Shown: positions 15,217-24,527, counted from the stretch's first letter. The stretch: 64,000 nucleotides of DNA from Polyangiaceae bacterium (GCA_020846005.1 JADLEQ010000048.1:62001-126000), one strand, 5' to 3'. The notes: generated from the letters alone by a model not told the origin. Numbers and translations: made by a program.

Positions 15217-15996
15217 CGCCGGCGTCCTCCAGGGCCCGCGAGCGGCGCCAGGGTCGCGCTCGCGGTCGTCGCGGCGTCGCTCGGCGCCGCGCCGGCCGCC
15301 GCGCACCTGCGCTTCCCGGAACTGCCGGCCGAGCGCTCGATCGAGCTCCGGCTCGAGGCGGACGGCGCGGCGATCGTCTACCGGCTCGCCTTCGGCGCGA
15401 AGCAAGCCGCCGAGGAGCGCCGCCGAGCGGACCGCGACGGCGACGGCGTGGTGAGCGCCGCGGAGGGGAACGCCGCGCTCGACGCGCGGACGGCCGCGCT
15501 CCTCCCGAGCCTGCGGCTCTGCGTCGGGAGGACCCGCGCCGAGCTCCACTGCCGGTCGCCCGAGGCGCGCGACGTGGACCGCGCGGAGGCCGAGGGCTGG
15601 CAGGCGAGGACGGTCGATCACCTGCAGCTCCAGTGGACCGTGCGCTTCCGCGAGCGCCCGCGGGACCTCGGGGCCCTCCGGATCGAGGACGCCGACGAGA
15701 CGCCGGGGGCGGCGATCACCGAGGTCCGGATCGAGGGAGCGCCGGGGCGGCCGCTGCTGCTCGCGGGCGACGGACAGCGCGAGAGCGGCGTCGCGCGCGG
15801 CTTCACCTGGGTGGAGAGCAACCGCGGGCCCGGGCCGCGGATCGTGCACGCGTCGTGGGCCCCACCCCAGCGCCTTCCCCCTTGGGCGTTCGCCGGGGTC
15901 GCCGGCGCGCTGGCCGCCGGCGCGCTGGCGGCGCTCGCCGCCGCGCGCCGCGCACGCCGTGGTCGCGCGGCCGTCACGTGCGATCCGCCACGCTAG
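15217..15996 (+). CDS. Exported, membrane-anchored EF-hand protein (start unclear)
   Basis: An open frame of about 250 residues encodes a clean signal peptide (ARVALAVVAASLGAAPAAA), a mature domain with one EF-hand-like loop (DRDGDGVVSAAEG), two later cysteines, and a C-terminal membrane anchor of about 20 hydrophobic residues followed by RRARRGR. Similar proteins in Myxococcota have an EF-hand loop after an N-terminal beta domain; function unknown. There is no ATG, GTG or TTG in frame between the pepA stop and the signal peptide. The only in-frame start (GTG 15043) lies deep inside pepA. A base error or a non-standard start is likely, so the given start is only the first codon after pepA. 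Confidence 0.65.
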   Translation, partial: RRRPPGPASGARVALAVVAASLGAAPAAAHLRFPELPAERSIELRLEADGAAIVYRLAFGAKQAAEERRRADRDGDGVVSAAEGNAALDARTAALLPSLRLCVGRTRAELHCRSPEARDVDRAEAEGWQARTVDHLQLQWTVRFRERPRDLGALRIEDADETPGAAITEVRIEGAPGRPLLLAGDGQRESGVARGFTWVESNRGPGPRIVHASWAPPQRLPPWAFAGVAGALAAGALAALAAARRARRGRAAVTCDPPR

Positions 15997-16013
15997 CGCC
16001 TACGCTCTCGTTC

Positions 16014-17729
16014 GTGGCGAGGCGCGCCGTCGGGTCCTGGTCTACGTCGCGGCGCGTGGCGGTGGCGCTCGGCGCGGGGCTGGCGGCGGCGTGCGCCGCC
16101 GGCGCGCCCGCGCCGCGGGGGCCCGCGCCGGCGACCTCCGGCGTGGCGGCGGCCCCCGACCCGCCCTCGCGCGTGCCCCCGCCGCCGGCGCGCCCGCGGC
16201 TCGTCGTCGGCGTGGTCCTCGATCAGGTGGGCGCCGACATGCTCGCGCGACACGCGGAGCTGCTACCGGAGGACGGCATCCTGCGGCGCGCCCGGGAGCG
16301 CGGCGCGGCGCACGAGCGGGTCCGCTTCGAGTATGCGACGACGCTCACGGCGCCGGGGCACGCTGCGATCTATACGGGGCACCCGCCGAGCCGCACCGGC
16401 ATCGTGGCGAACGAGATCTACAGCCGCGCGCGGTCGCAGGTGCTGCCGCAGGTCGACGACGGCGAGCACGCGGTCGCCGGCACCCGCTCGAAGTTCGCGA
16501 GCCCGAAGGCGCTGCGTGTCGAGGGCGTCGCCGATCGGCTGCGCGCGGCGCGGCCCGGCGCGCGCGTCGCGACGCTCTCCATCAAGGATCGCGGCGCGAT
16601 CCTGGCCGGCGGCGCGCGGCCCGATCTGGCGCTCTGGTTCGAGCCCGAGGCGCGCGGCTTCACGACCTCGACCTACTACGGCGCGCCGCCGGCGTGGCTC
16701 GCGGAGTGGCAGTCAGGGCACCCGCTCGCGGCGCTGCTCGTCCCCTGGACGCCGCTCGACCCCGCGCGCTACGCCGAGCGCCTCGGCCCCGACGATCGGC
16801 CGGGGGAGGGCGCGTGGCTCGGGCTCGGGCGCGCCTTCCCGCACGATCCGTCGAGATCGACGGCGCCGCTCGGGGCGCTCGCGGTGATGCCGGCGTCGAG
16901 CGAGCACCTGCTCGCGCTCGCGCTGGAGGTCGCCCTCCGTCTGGAGCTGGGCGCTGACGACCTCCCCGATCTGCTCGCGGTCAGCGTCTCGGGGACGGAC
17001 TACGCGGGGCACGTGTTCGGCGGCGAGTCGTGGGAGTACGTCGATCATCTGGTGCGCGTCGATCGCGCCCTCGCGCGCCTCTACGACGCGCTCGCGGCTC
17101 GCGCGCCGACGGCGATCGTCGTCACCTCGGACCACGGCGCCGCGCCGCTGCCGGAGCGCGCGGAGCCCCCGGGCCCCGCCCGCGTCGCGACCCCGGACCT
17201 CGAGCGGTTGCTCGAGGGCTCGCTCGATCGCGCGCTCGGCAAGGGGGACTGGATCGGCGCGGTCGTCCAGCCGTTCGTCTACCTCGGGGCGAGCGCGCGG
17301 GACGAGCGCTCGCGCGCCCGCGCGGTGGAGGCGTCGCTCGCCGCGCTGCGCGCCCAGCCGTGGCTCGAGGCGGCGTGGGAAGTGCGGGAGCTGCGCGCGC
17401 GCGCCGCGACCACGGCGGGGCTCGAGCGCCAGGTCGCGCTCTCGCTCCCCGAGTCGACCGAGGGCGACCTCTACGTCGTGCTGAAGCCGGGCACCCTGTT
17501 CGATCCTCGCATGCCGGGCGGATCGGGCACCCACCACGGCGCGCCGTGGCCGTACGACACCGACGTGCCCGCCTTCGCGCTCGGGCCCGGCGTGGAGCGC
17601 GCGAGCTCCACCGAGCCGCTCCAACAAGCGCGCGTCGCCGCGACCCTCGCCGCGCTGCTCGGTGTGCCCTCCCCGGTCGACGCCGCGCCGCTGCCGGGCG
17701 TCGCGCGACGCGACGACGCTGCCAGGTAG
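16014..17729 (+). CDS. PafA-like alkaline phosphatase superfamily lipoprotein
   Basis: About 571 residues. The N-terminus is a signal sequence ending in LAAAC, a plausible lipobox, followed by a Pro/Ala linker. The catalytic domain opens with PRLVVGVVLDQVGADML (first metal Asp). TTLTAPGHAAIYTG carries the Thr nucleophile typical of the PafA/NPP branch. SGTDYAGHVFG and VVTSDHGAAPLPE supply the other Asp/His metal ligands, and GTHHGAPWPYDTDVP the last His. It should hydrolyse phosphate mono- or diesters at the outer membrane or in the periplasm. GTG 16014 is preferred because GTG 15978 lies within the upstream frame. The 3' end nearly touches the convergent gene at 17734. Confidence 0.85.
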   Translation: MARRAVGSWSTSRRVAVALGAGLAAACAAGAPAPRGPAPATSGVAAAPDPPSRVPPPPARPRLVVGVVLDQVGADMLARHAELLPEDGILRRARERGAAHERVRFEYATTLTAPGHAAIYTGHPPSRTGIVANEIYSRARSQVLPQVDDGEHAVAGTRSKFASPKALRVEGVADRLRAARPGARVATLSIKDRGAILAGGARPDLALWFEPEARGFTTSTYYGAPPAWLAEWQSGHPLAALLVPWTPLDPARYAERLGPDDRPGEGAWLGLGRAFPHDPSRSTAPLGALAVMPASSEHLLALALEVALRLELGADDLPDLLAVSVSGTDYAGHVFGGESWEYVDHLVRVDRALARLYDALAARAPTAIVVTSDHGAAPLPERAEPPGPARVATPDLERLLEGSLDRALGKGDWIGAVVQPFVYLGASARDERSRARAVEASLAALRAQPWLEAAWEVRELRARAATTAGLERQVALSLPESTEGDLYVVLKPGTLFDPRMPGGSGTHHGAPWPYDTDVPAFALGPGVERASSTEPLQQARVAATLAALLGVPSPVDAAPLPGVARRDDAAR

Positions 17730-17733
17730 CGGC

Positions 17734-18240
17734 TCAGGGTGTCGGGCCGAGCTCGCTCGGCGGCGACACCGTCGCCTCGCGCTCTCGGAGCTGCTTCGCC
17801 ACGTCCGCGAGGACCGTGTCGACCACGCCCGCCGGCGTGCTGGCGGGCGCGTTGTGGTAGAGCGCGTACCGCTCCGTCTCGACCGGCGGTGTCGCCCGCT
17901 GGGTGCCCTTCAACGCCACGAACACCCAGAACCGCACGCCGCCCGCCTCGACCACGAAGGGGAGCTGGCGATCCAGGAAGCCGTCCACCTGGACCACCGT
18001 CGCGCCGCCGATCCGGCTCCCGGCGCGCAGCCCGAGCAGCGCCTCCGCCGCGGCGTCGTGCGGGGTGTCCCGGGCCGCGGGGGCCGACCCGCTCGACGCG
18101 GGCGCGCCGCCCGGCGAGGCCGGGAACAGCGATCGCGCGACGAGCCCCGCGAGCCCGAGGGCGAGCGCCGCGGCGACGAGGCAACCGGCGCCGGGGCCGC
18201 GGCGCGCCGGCGAGGGACCAGCGGGAGGAGGGGAAGGCAC
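17734..18240 (-). CDS. Membrane-anchored hypothetical protein
   Basis: A 168-residue protein: a short Pro-rich cytoplasmic N-terminus, one transmembrane segment (CLVAAALALGLAGLVARSLF, about 20-39), an Ala/Ser/Pro linker, then a compact domain of about 100 residues containing VVQVDGFLDRQLPFVVEAGG and WVFVALKGTQ. It has no cysteines in the folded part and no motif I can assign. The GTG start at 18240 is the only start before the membrane segment. It follows the FAD oxidoreductase gene on the same strand with 94 nt between, so the two may be co-transcribed. Confidence 0.7.
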   Translation of the reverse strand: MPSPPPAGPSPARRGPGAGCLVAAALALGLAGLVARSLFPASPGGAPASSGSAPAARDTPHDAAAEALLGLRAGSRIGGATVVQVDGFLDRQLPFVVEAGGVRFWVFVALKGTQRATPPVETERYALYHNAPASTPAGVVDTVLADVAKQLREREATVSPPSELGPTP

Positions 18241-18334
18241 GGTGCGGCTCGGGAGGGCGCGCCGGGAGCACGTCGCCGCCGCGGCGCCACTCTAGCCCGC
18301 CCGCGCGGCGCGCGCAGCCGCGGACGGCGCGCGC

Positions 18335-19801
18335 TCAGCGCCCGCGCGCGTCCCGGGAGACGGCGGCCGCGGCGAGGCATCCGCTCTCGCCGTGCGCGGC
18401 CAGGCCGTCCCCGTCCGGGACGGCGTACGTGTACAGCCCGGCGACCGAGCGACGCGGGGGAGCCCCCCCCACGAGGCCGAAGCCGACGCGCGTCCCGCCG
18501 GCGGGGTCGCCCGGGTCTCGGGGCGGGGGCGAGGTCACCCGGCGCTCCAGGATCGCCTGGCGGAAACCCGGCGCGAAGGCCTCGATGCGCGCCTCGAGCC
18601 AGGCCGCCAGCTCGTCGTCGCCGCGGGGCTCCTCGCCGCCCCCTTCCGGATGTACGTGGTACCCCCATAAGGTATGAAACCCCGCCGGGGCCCGGAGGTC
18701 GTCGACGCCGGACGCCTGCGCCAGCACGAGCGACCCGGCCTCCGCCTGGGACGACAGCCCCCGCCCGGGGGCGCCGGGGGCGGCGGCGGCGTCCGGCGTG
18801 GCGAGGTGAACCAGCGCGCTCTCGCGAGCGGCGTCGTGCTGCCACGGGACGCCGTAGGCGAGCGACCAGTCGAGCCGGCGCGCCCTGCCGGGGCGCCGGC
18901 TCGACTGGTCGCTCGCGGCGGGCAACCGGTGCGCGCTCGGCGCGGCCGGCGCCGAGAGCAGGCTCGCCGCGCGGCGCTGCTCGACGAGGATCGCGCAGCT
19001 CGCGCGCAGCTCGTCGCGGTCGACCAGGCGCACGCCGACGGCGCGGCGGCCCTCGGTCAGGAGCTCCTCCACGCGTGCGCCGAGGTGGAGGCGCCCGCCC
19101 TGCGCCTCGAGGCACGTGACCAGCGCGTTGACCAGAGAGATCACGCCGCCCCGGGGCGTCGCGACGCCTCGGGTCGCGACCGCGAGCGCGAGCGCCAGCC
19201 CGCGGCCCGGTCGCGCACGGCCGTCCCGGCCCAGGCCGAGCTGGGCGACGAGGCGCCCGCCGGTCGCGCCCTCGAGGGCCGGCCTCGCCAGCCCTCCGCC
19301 GGTGCCGCCGAAGCGGCGCAGCGCCCGCCAGGCGTCGCTGACGCCGAGCCTCGACAGGCGCCTCACGTCGAGGCCCGGCGCGAGGAGCGCGTCGAGCAGC
19401 GGCTCCTCGACGCTCCGGTACCACGCGAGCAGCGCCCGCCAGCGCGGCTCGTCCGCCGCGCCGAGCGACCGCGCCGTCCGCTGCTCGTCCGCTGCGAGCA
19501 CGGCGGCCTCGTCCCCCGAGAGCAGGTGGACGCACTCGACCTCGGCGCGGCACCAATCGAGCCCGTGACGCTCGAGGCGGAGCGCCGTGATCCCGCGCAG
19601 GAGCGCCAGCGGGAAGAAGGTCGGCCCGTCGTCGTGGAGGAACCCCGCGCGAAGCGGGGACGAGGTCCCGGCGCCGGCGCCGGGGCGGCGCGGGTCCTCT
19701 TCGAGCACGAGCACGCGGTGCCCGCGCCGCGCGAGCGTGCACGCGGCGGCGAGCCCGTCGAGGCTCGCGCCCACGACGATGATCTCGGGATCTCGCGCCA
19801 C
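18335..19801 (-). CDS. FAD-dependent oxidoreductase (phytoene desaturase-like)
   Basis: A 488-residue protein of the CrtI/NAD(P)-binding Rossmann amine-oxidase group. The N-terminal dinucleotide fold is IIVVGASLDGLAAACTLARRG followed by VLVLEED; the usual GxGxxG is here G-A-S-x-x-G, with Ser for the middle Gly. TPRGGVISLVNALV near residue 220 is the conserved FAD/substrate segment of phytoene desaturase relatives. The C-terminal FAD motif (usually GGxxxPG) is weak here (GLYTYAVPDGDGLAA). The reaction is unknown; carotenoid or other polyene substrates are possible. A perfect 24-bp inverted repeat sits inside the gene near codons 296-315 and adds a DQSSRRPGRARR stretch. GTG start. Confidence 0.8.
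   Translation of the reverse strand: MARDPEIIVVGASLDGLAAACTLARRGHRVLVLEEDPRRPGAGAGTSSPLRAGFLHDDGPTFFPLALLRGITALRLERHGLDWCRAEVECVHLLSGDEAAVLAADEQRTARSLGAADEPRWRALLAWYRSVEEPLLDALLAPGLDVRRLSRLGVSDAWRALRRFGGTGGGLARPALEGATGGRLVAQLGLGRDGRARPGRGLALALAVATRGVATPRGGVISLVNALVTCLEAQGGRLHLGARVEELLTEGRRAVGVRLVDRDELRASCAILVEQRRAASLLSAPAAPSAHRLPAASDQSSRRPGRARRLDWSLAYGVPWQHDAARESALVHLATPDAAAAPGAPGRGLSSQAEAGSLVLAQASGVDDLRAPAGFHTLWGYHVHPEGGGEEPRGDDELAAWLEARIEAFAPGFRQAILERRVTSPPPRDPGDPAGGTRVGFGLVGGAPPRRSVAGLYTYAVPDGDGLAAHGESGCLAAAAVSRDARGR
18858..18916. repeat. Perfect 24-bp inverted repeat, 11-nt spacer, inside CDS
   Basis: The left arm (18858-18881) starts GCGAGCGACCAGTCGAGCC. The right arm (18893-18916) is its exact reverse complement, ending GACTGGTCGCTCGC. 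The spacer is GCCCTGCCGGG. It lies wholly inside the FAD oxidoreductase gene and would form a very stable hairpin in DNA or mRNA. No second copy was noticed in the window. Confidence 0.95.
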
Positions 19802-19904
19802 GGCCGGGAGGATACGCCCGCTCGTCGCGGCCGGTGCCTCGCCGGCGCGCGGCCGCGCGCCACGGGAGCTGGGCAGTCCGAGCCGGACGTGCGAAGTTGG
19901 CCGC

Positions 19905-20474
19905 GTGCTCGCCCTCGGCGTCGATCCCGGGACCCGCCACCTCGGTTGGGGGGTGGTGCGCCGTGACGGCCCGCGCGTGGTCCACGTGGCTCACGGAGTC
20001 ATCGATCTGGACACCGAGGCGCCGCTCGCGTCGCGCCTGGTGTGCCTGGACACCGAGCTGGCTCGAGTCGTCGGACAGCATCGCCCCAGCGTGGGCGCGG
20101 TGGAGAGCCTCTTCTTCCACAAAGACGCGCAGGCGGCGGCGAAGCTGGGGCACGCGCGCGGGGTCGTGCTGCTCGCGCTCGCGCGCGCCGGCGTCCCGAT
20201 CGCGGAGTACGCGCCGGCCCGCGTGAAGCGGACGATCGCCGGCCACGGCCGCGCCGAGAAGCGCCAGATCGCGCTGCTCGTCCGCGCACTGCTCGGCCTG
20301 CCGACCCTCCCCCGACCGGACGCCGCCGACGCGCTCGCGATCGCGATCGCGCACCTCCGGCTCGGCGGCGCGCCGGTCCCGCGGGCGCCGCGGCCGTCGC
20401 GGGCCCGCGCCGAGCTCGAGCGCCTGGTGCGCGCTCAACGCGCGCGGGCGGCGCCGTCGCGCGTCGCCCGCTGA
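19905..20474 (+). CDS. ruvC: Crossover junction endodeoxyribonuclease RuvC
   Basis: A 189-residue Holliday-junction resolvase. RNase-H-like catalytic acids are present: Asp in LGVDPGTRHLGWGVV (residue 7), Glu in VGAVESLFFHKDA (about 66), and the Asp pair in PRPDAADALAIAIAH (about 138-141). The GTG at 19905 starts right at the first strand, as in the family. The Arg-rich C-terminal tail (about 155-189) is longer than usual. RuvA and RuvB are not next to it. It is divergent from the oxidoreductase gene, with about 100 nt between the starts that must hold both promoters; no clear -10/-35 was seen there. Confidence 0.93.
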   Translation: MLALGVDPGTRHLGWGVVRRDGPRVVHVAHGVIDLDTEAPLASRLVCLDTELARVVGQHRPSVGAVESLFFHKDAQAAAKLGHARGVVLLALARAGVPIAEYAPARVKRTIAGHGRAEKRQIALLVRALLGLPTLPRPDAADALAIAIAHLRLGGAPVPRAPRPSRARAELERLVRAQRARAAPSRVAR

Positions 20475-20599
20475 GCCCGCCGTCGTCGTCCCGGCGCCGG
20501 GCGAGGGGAGATCACCCCGCCCTCCCCGTACGATCCCGCTGAGCCGCCCGCTCGCCCTGCCCGCCGTAAGCTGCTACCGATCGCCCCGTTGGATCTCCG

Positions 20600-21289
20600 A
20601 TGAACCGCCGCTCCGTTCTCTTCGCGTTGCTCGCGGCCTGCGCCGCCCCGCTCGTCTCCGGCCGGCCGGCCCGCGCGGAGGGCGAGGCCGCCGCCGCAGC
20701 AGCGCCCGAGCCCGAGGTCGGCGAGATCGCCGATCGGGTCCAGGCCTTCTACGACAAGACGAAGACGTTCCGCGCGCAGTTCACCCAGCGCTACAAGATG
20801 AAGGCGTACAACAAGCGCAAGGACAGCAAGGGGGAGGTCATCTTCCAGAAGCCGGGGAAGATGAGCTGGCGCTACAAGAACGGCAACCGCGTCGTAGCCG
20901 ACGGCAAGGTCGTGAAGGTTTACGAGGCAGACAACAAGCAGATGTACGAGAGCCCGATGGACAAGAGCCAGTACCCTGCGGCGCTGGCCTTCCTCACCGG
21001 GGACGGTGACCTGCGCAAGAGCTTCAAGCTGCGCAAGCTCGACGCCGAGAAGATGAAGTTCGAGGGCGGCTACGTGCTCGAGGGTGTGCCGAAGGAGGCC
21101 ACCCCGGCGTACCAGAAGATCCTGCTCTACATCGACGGCAAGACGGCGCAGGTGCGGCGCGTGCTCCTGCTCGACGCCCAGGGCAACCGGAATCGCTTCG
21201 ACTTCAAGCGCCCGAAGCTCAACAAGAAGGCGCCGAAGGGCGAGTTCGAGTTCACGCCGCCGGCCGGGACGCAGGTCATCAAGCCCTGA
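20600..21289 (+). CDS. lolA: Outer-membrane lipoprotein carrier LolA
   Basis: A 229-residue periplasmic chaperone that takes lipoproteins released by LolCDE and passes them to the outer membrane. The signal peptide is clear (SVLFALLAACAAPLVSG, cut after ARA). The LolA fold is recognised by VQAFYDKTKTFRAQFTQRY near 50, FQKPGKMSWRYKNGNRVVADGK near 90 and the Lys-rich C-terminal half ending GEFEFTPPAGTQVIKP. Lys is used unusually often for this genome. It is apparently monocistronic, with a 56-nt gap to the next gene. The many lipobox proteins in this window are its probable clients. Confidence 0.92.
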   Translation: MNRRSVLFALLAACAAPLVSGRPARAEGEAAAAAAPEPEVGEIADRVQAFYDKTKTFRAQFTQRYKMKAYNKRKDSKGEVIFQKPGKMSWRYKNGNRVVADGKVVKVYEADNKQMYESPMDKSQYPAALAFLTGDGDLRKSFKLRKLDAEKMKFEGGYVLEGVPKEATPAYQKILLYIDGKTAQVRRVLLLDAQGNRNRFDFKRPKLNKKAPKGEFEFTPPAGTQVIKP

Positions 21290-21345
21290 GCTCGTCGGTG
21301 CGACTCGGGTCGGCGCGCGCGATGGACCAGGGCTAGAGTGGGGAC

Positions 21346-22749
21346 GTGAAGCTCCAGCACGTCGGCGCGGCCCGCACGGTGACCGGGTCCAAGCACCTGC
21401 TCACGACGGACCACGCCCGCGTGCTGCTCGACTGCGGGCTCTGGCAGGGCCGTCGCCAGGAGGCGTTGACGCGCAACCGGAGCCTCGGGATCGAAGCCGG
21501 CGGCGTCGACGTGGTCGTGCTCTCCCACGCGCACATCGACCACTCGGGCGCGCTGCCGCTCCTGGTGAAGAGCGGCTTCGACGGGCCCATCTACGCGACC
21601 AGCGCCACCCGGGATCTCTGCGCGGCGATGCTGATGGACGCGGCGATGATCCAGGCCGCGGACGCCAAGTTCATCAACCGCATGATCGAGCGCGGCGAGA
21701 GCGACATGGCGCCGGTCGAGGCGCTCTACGACGAGGGCGACGTGCTGCGGGTGCTCGACCGCTTCGTCACGATCCCCTACCGCCGGAGGCTGCCGATCGC
21801 CCGCGGGGTGGACGTGACGTTCCTCGACGCCGGCCATGTCCTCGGCAGCGCGGTCACGTGCCTCGACGTTGAGACGGCGCGGGGTCCACGTCGTGTCGTC
21901 TACACCGGGGACCTCGGCCGCCACCACATCCCGTTGCTCCGCGACCCGGAGATCGCCGAGGGGGCCCACGTGCTGGTCTCGGAGAGCACCTACGGCGACC
22001 GCCTCCACCAGCCGATCGAGGTGGTGGACGACGAGCTGGCGCGAGCGGTGACCCGCACCGTGGACCGCGGTGGCAAGGTGATCATCCCGTCGTTCGCGCT
22101 CGAGCGCGCGCAGGAGGTGGTCTACGCGCTGAAGCAGCTCCGCGCGGCGGGCCGCGTACCGAAGGTGCCGGTGTACGTCGACTCGCCGCTCGCCGTGAAG
22201 CTGACGGACGTCTTCAAGCTCCACCCCGAGTGCCTGGACACCGACGCCCGGCGGCACCTGGCGGCGCACGACTCGCCGTTCGAGTTCGACGGGCTCACGT
22301 ATGTCGAGAGCCGCGAGGAGTCCAAGGCGATCAGCCAGTCCTCGCGGCCGGCGGTGGTGATCGCCGCGAGCGGGATGTGCGAGGCGGGGCGCGTGCTCCA
22401 CCACCTCCGGGCCGCGGTGGACGACTCGCGGAGCACCATCGTGATCGTGGGCTTCCAGGCGCCGCACACCCTCGGCCGGCGGCTGGTCGAGCGTCAGCGC
22501 GAGGTCCGCGTGTTCGGCGTGCTGCGGCCGCTGCGCGCGGAGGTGGTCGTGCTGAACGGCTTCAGCGCGCACGCCGACCAGTCCGGGCTCCTCGCCTACG
22601 CGCGGGGCGTCCGGGCGCGGGGCGCGCTCGAGCAGGTGATCCTGGTGCACGGCGAGGAGCCCTCCCAGAACGAGCTCGCCGGCCGCCTGCGCGACGAGGG
22701 GTTCGCGCAGGTCGCCATCCCCGCGCCGGGCGACGAGCTCGAGGTCTGA
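21346..22749 (+). CDS. Beta-CASP metallo-beta-lactamase-fold RNA hydrolase
   Basis: A 467-residue protein of the CPSF/YsH1-like bacterial group. Zinc-site motifs are LSHAHIDHSG near residue 62 (HxHxDH), DAGHVLGSA near 162, YTGDLG near 184 and the final VLNGFSAHADQSG near 402. The beta-CASP insertion shows VPVYVDSPLAVKLT near 280 and IAASGMCEAGRVLHHL near 340. Family members are endo- or exonucleases acting on RNA. The GTG start at 21346 is fixed by the immediate MKLQHVGAARTVTGSKH beginning, which holds the conserved G-x-x-x-V-T-G-S loop. Its target is unknown. The membrane protein after it starts 21 nt downstream. Confidence 0.9.
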   Translation: MKLQHVGAARTVTGSKHLLTTDHARVLLDCGLWQGRRQEALTRNRSLGIEAGGVDVVVLSHAHIDHSGALPLLVKSGFDGPIYATSATRDLCAAMLMDAAMIQAADAKFINRMIERGESDMAPVEALYDEGDVLRVLDRFVTIPYRRRLPIARGVDVTFLDAGHVLGSAVTCLDVETARGPRRVVYTGDLGRHHIPLLRDPEIAEGAHVLVSESTYGDRLHQPIEVVDDELARAVTRTVDRGGKVIIPSFALERAQEVVYALKQLRAAGRVPKVPVYVDSPLAVKLTDVFKLHPECLDTDARRHLAAHDSPFEFDGLTYVESREESKAISQSSRPAVVIAASGMCEAGRVLHHLRAAVDDSRSTIVIVGFQAPHTLGRRLVERQREVRVFGVLRPLRAEVVVLNGFSAHADQSGLLAYARGVRARGALEQVILVHGEEPSQNELAGRLRDEGFAQVAIPAPGDELEV

Positions 22750-22770
22750 GGCGGGGCGCACGGCGAGCGG

Positions 22771-24519
22771 ATGGCGGTCACGTCTCCTCGGCTCGGCGCG
22801 CGCATGGCGCTGGCGGCGATCGGGGTGCTCGGCCTCGCGGTCGTCGCGGCGCAGCTCGTCTTCTACTTCGCGCGGACGGTCGACGACGCGTTCATCTCGC
22901 TCCGCTACGCCGAGAACCTCGCGGCAGGGGACGGCTTCGTCTACAACCCCGGCGAGCGGGTCGAGGGCACGAGCAGCCCGCTCTGGGTCGTGCTTCAGCT
23001 CGCCGGGGTCGCCGCCGGGGTGAACGGCGTCTGGGTCACGAAGCTCCTGTCGCTCGCGAGCTCGGCGCTGCTCGGCTGCCTCGCCTGGGCGACCGCCCGC
23101 CGGCTCGGGGCGGGGAGGCGGCTCGCGGCGCTCGGGCTCGTGGCGCTGGCCGCGTGCTCGTACGTGTCGGCGTGGGCGCTTCTGGGCCTGGAGACGCCGC
23201 TCTTCCTCGCGCTGCTGCTCGCTTGGCCGCTCGCGCTCCGCGGACAGCTCCGCGCGCCGTCGGTGGGGCGCGCAGCGCTCGCGTGGCTCGTCGCGCTGGC
23301 GCTCGCGACCTCCCGGCCGGAGGGGCCGCTCTGGGTCGCGACCCTCGGCGTCGCGACCGTCGCGAGCTGCGACCCGCGCGTGGGCCTGCGACAGCGCGTG
23401 TGGCGCGCCGCGGGCGTCGGTGCCGCGACGCTGTGCTGCGCGGGCGCCCTGTTCGCCCTGCGGCGCTGGTACTTCGGCCTGTGGCTCCCGCACACCTACT
23501 ACGCGAAGCAGGGGACGGGCGTCTCGCTCGAGAAGCTCGAGGCGCTCTGGGGGCAGGGCGTCCACGCCACGGAGCTCACCGTCCTCGGGGCCGCGGCGCT
23601 CGTCGCGGTCGTGCGCCTCGTGCGCCTCGGGGATCTCGTCCCGGCCGCGTACGTCGCGACTGCGCTCGTCTTCGTCGCGTCGGTGCTCGAGGACTGGATG
23701 CCGAACCAGCGCCACCTGCTCCCGCTCTGGGTGCTCGCGCCGTTGCTGGTCGTCGGCGCCGTCGGCGTGGCGCTTCGGCGCGCCACGCGCGCGCCGTGGA
23801 CGGCCGCCGGCGTCGCGCTGCTCGTGCCGCTGATCTGGGCAGGAGTCGTCCAGCTCCAGACGGACAGCCGCTTCTCTCCTCGCGAGGCCGCGACGCACGG
23901 CCGGCCGCCGGATCGCTGGCGCCGGTGGAAGACGGCCGAGACCTGGCGCGACGCGTGGGAGCTGCTGCGCCACCGGCGGCCGCGGCACGTCGAGCGGATG
24001 CACGTCGACCGGATGGGCATGATCACGCAGCTCTGGTGGGTGCTCGAGGCGTCGACCGAGCCCGAGCGGGAGTCGTGGTTCGTGGGCCGCGACATCGGGC
24101 GCGTCGGGTGGCTCTCGCCCGTCCGCGTGTTCGACACCGACGGACTGTTCACCCCCGCCGTCGTCGCGGACGAGGCGTGGCGGCGCACCGGGCGGGTGAC
24201 CCCCGCGCTCGCCGGGCGCGCGCTCGCGCTGCAGCCGATCGCGACCGATCTGCTCGACGACTGGCCGAACGGCGCCGCGCGCGTCGACCTCGCCGGGTAC
24301 GACATGCTGCTCGGCTCGAAGCGCTTCCCGAACGCGATGCGGCGCAAGGGCCCGCGCCCGCCGCTGGACGAGGTGGTCGCGCGCTACCGGCGGGTCGCCG
24401 CCAAGCTCCCGCGGGGCTTCCATCTGGCGACGCTCTATGGAGAGGGCGTGGGCGCCGCGATCGAGCGGCGGATCGAGCACATCGAGGACCGGGCGGCGCG
24501 CAGGCCGCCCGCGCGCTGA
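22771..24519 (+). CDS. GT-C-type membrane glycosyltransferase
   Basis: A 582-residue multi-spanning protein with about nine or ten hydrophobic segments in the first 370 residues and a soluble C-terminal domain. The first periplasmic loop, [20 protein letters not shown], then [15 protein letters not shown], is the acidic DD(A/G)FI motif of lipid-phospho-sugar-dependent GT-C enzymes such as AftB relatives. Further RPEGPLW and [11 protein letters not shown] match the family. It would add sugars to an envelope glycan or glycolipid at the outer face of the inner membrane. ATG 22771 is used; ATG 22804 is possible. A paralogue with the same layout is at 35801. Confidence 0.82.
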   Translation: MAVTSPRLGARMALAAIGVLGLAVVAAQLVFYFARTVDDAFISLRYAENLAAGDGFVYNPGERVEGTSSPLWVVLQLAGVAAGVNGVWVTKLLSLASSALLGCLAWATARRLGAGRRLAALGLVALAACSYVSAWALLGLETPLFLALLLAWPLALRGQLRAPSVGRAALAWLVALALATSRPEGPLWVATLGVATVASCDPRVGLRQRVWRAAGVGAATLCCAGALFALRRWYFGLWLPHTYYAKQGTGVSLEKLEALWGQGVHATELTVLGAAALVAVVRLVRLGDLVPAAYVATALVFVASVLEDWMPNQRHLLPLWVLAPLLVVGAVGVALRRATRAPWTAAGVALLVPLIWAGVVQLQTDSRFSPREAATHGRPPDRWRRWKTAETWRDAWELLRHRRPRHVERMHVDRMGMITQLWWVLEASTEPERESWFVGRDIGRVGWLSPVRVFDTDGLFTPAVVADEAWRRTGRVTPALAGRALALQPIATDLLDDWPNGAARVDLAGYDMLLGSKRFPNAMRRKGPRPPLDEVVARYRRVAAKLPRGFHLATLYGEGVGAAIERRIEHIEDRAARRPPAR

Positions 24520-24527
24520 GGCGCGGG

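Noticed and set aside
17910-20438. Minus-strand frame of 842 codons antisense to ruvC and out of frame with the FAD oxidoreductase
   Set aside because: It covers ruvC on the other strand and the oxidoreductase in another frame; no family features.
21127-24480. Minus-strand open frame of 1117 codons opposite the beta-CASP and GT-C genes
   Set aside because: Arg/His/Asp-rich shadow composition without motifs; the opposite strand carries two clear conserved genes. Long antisense frames are expected at this GC content.
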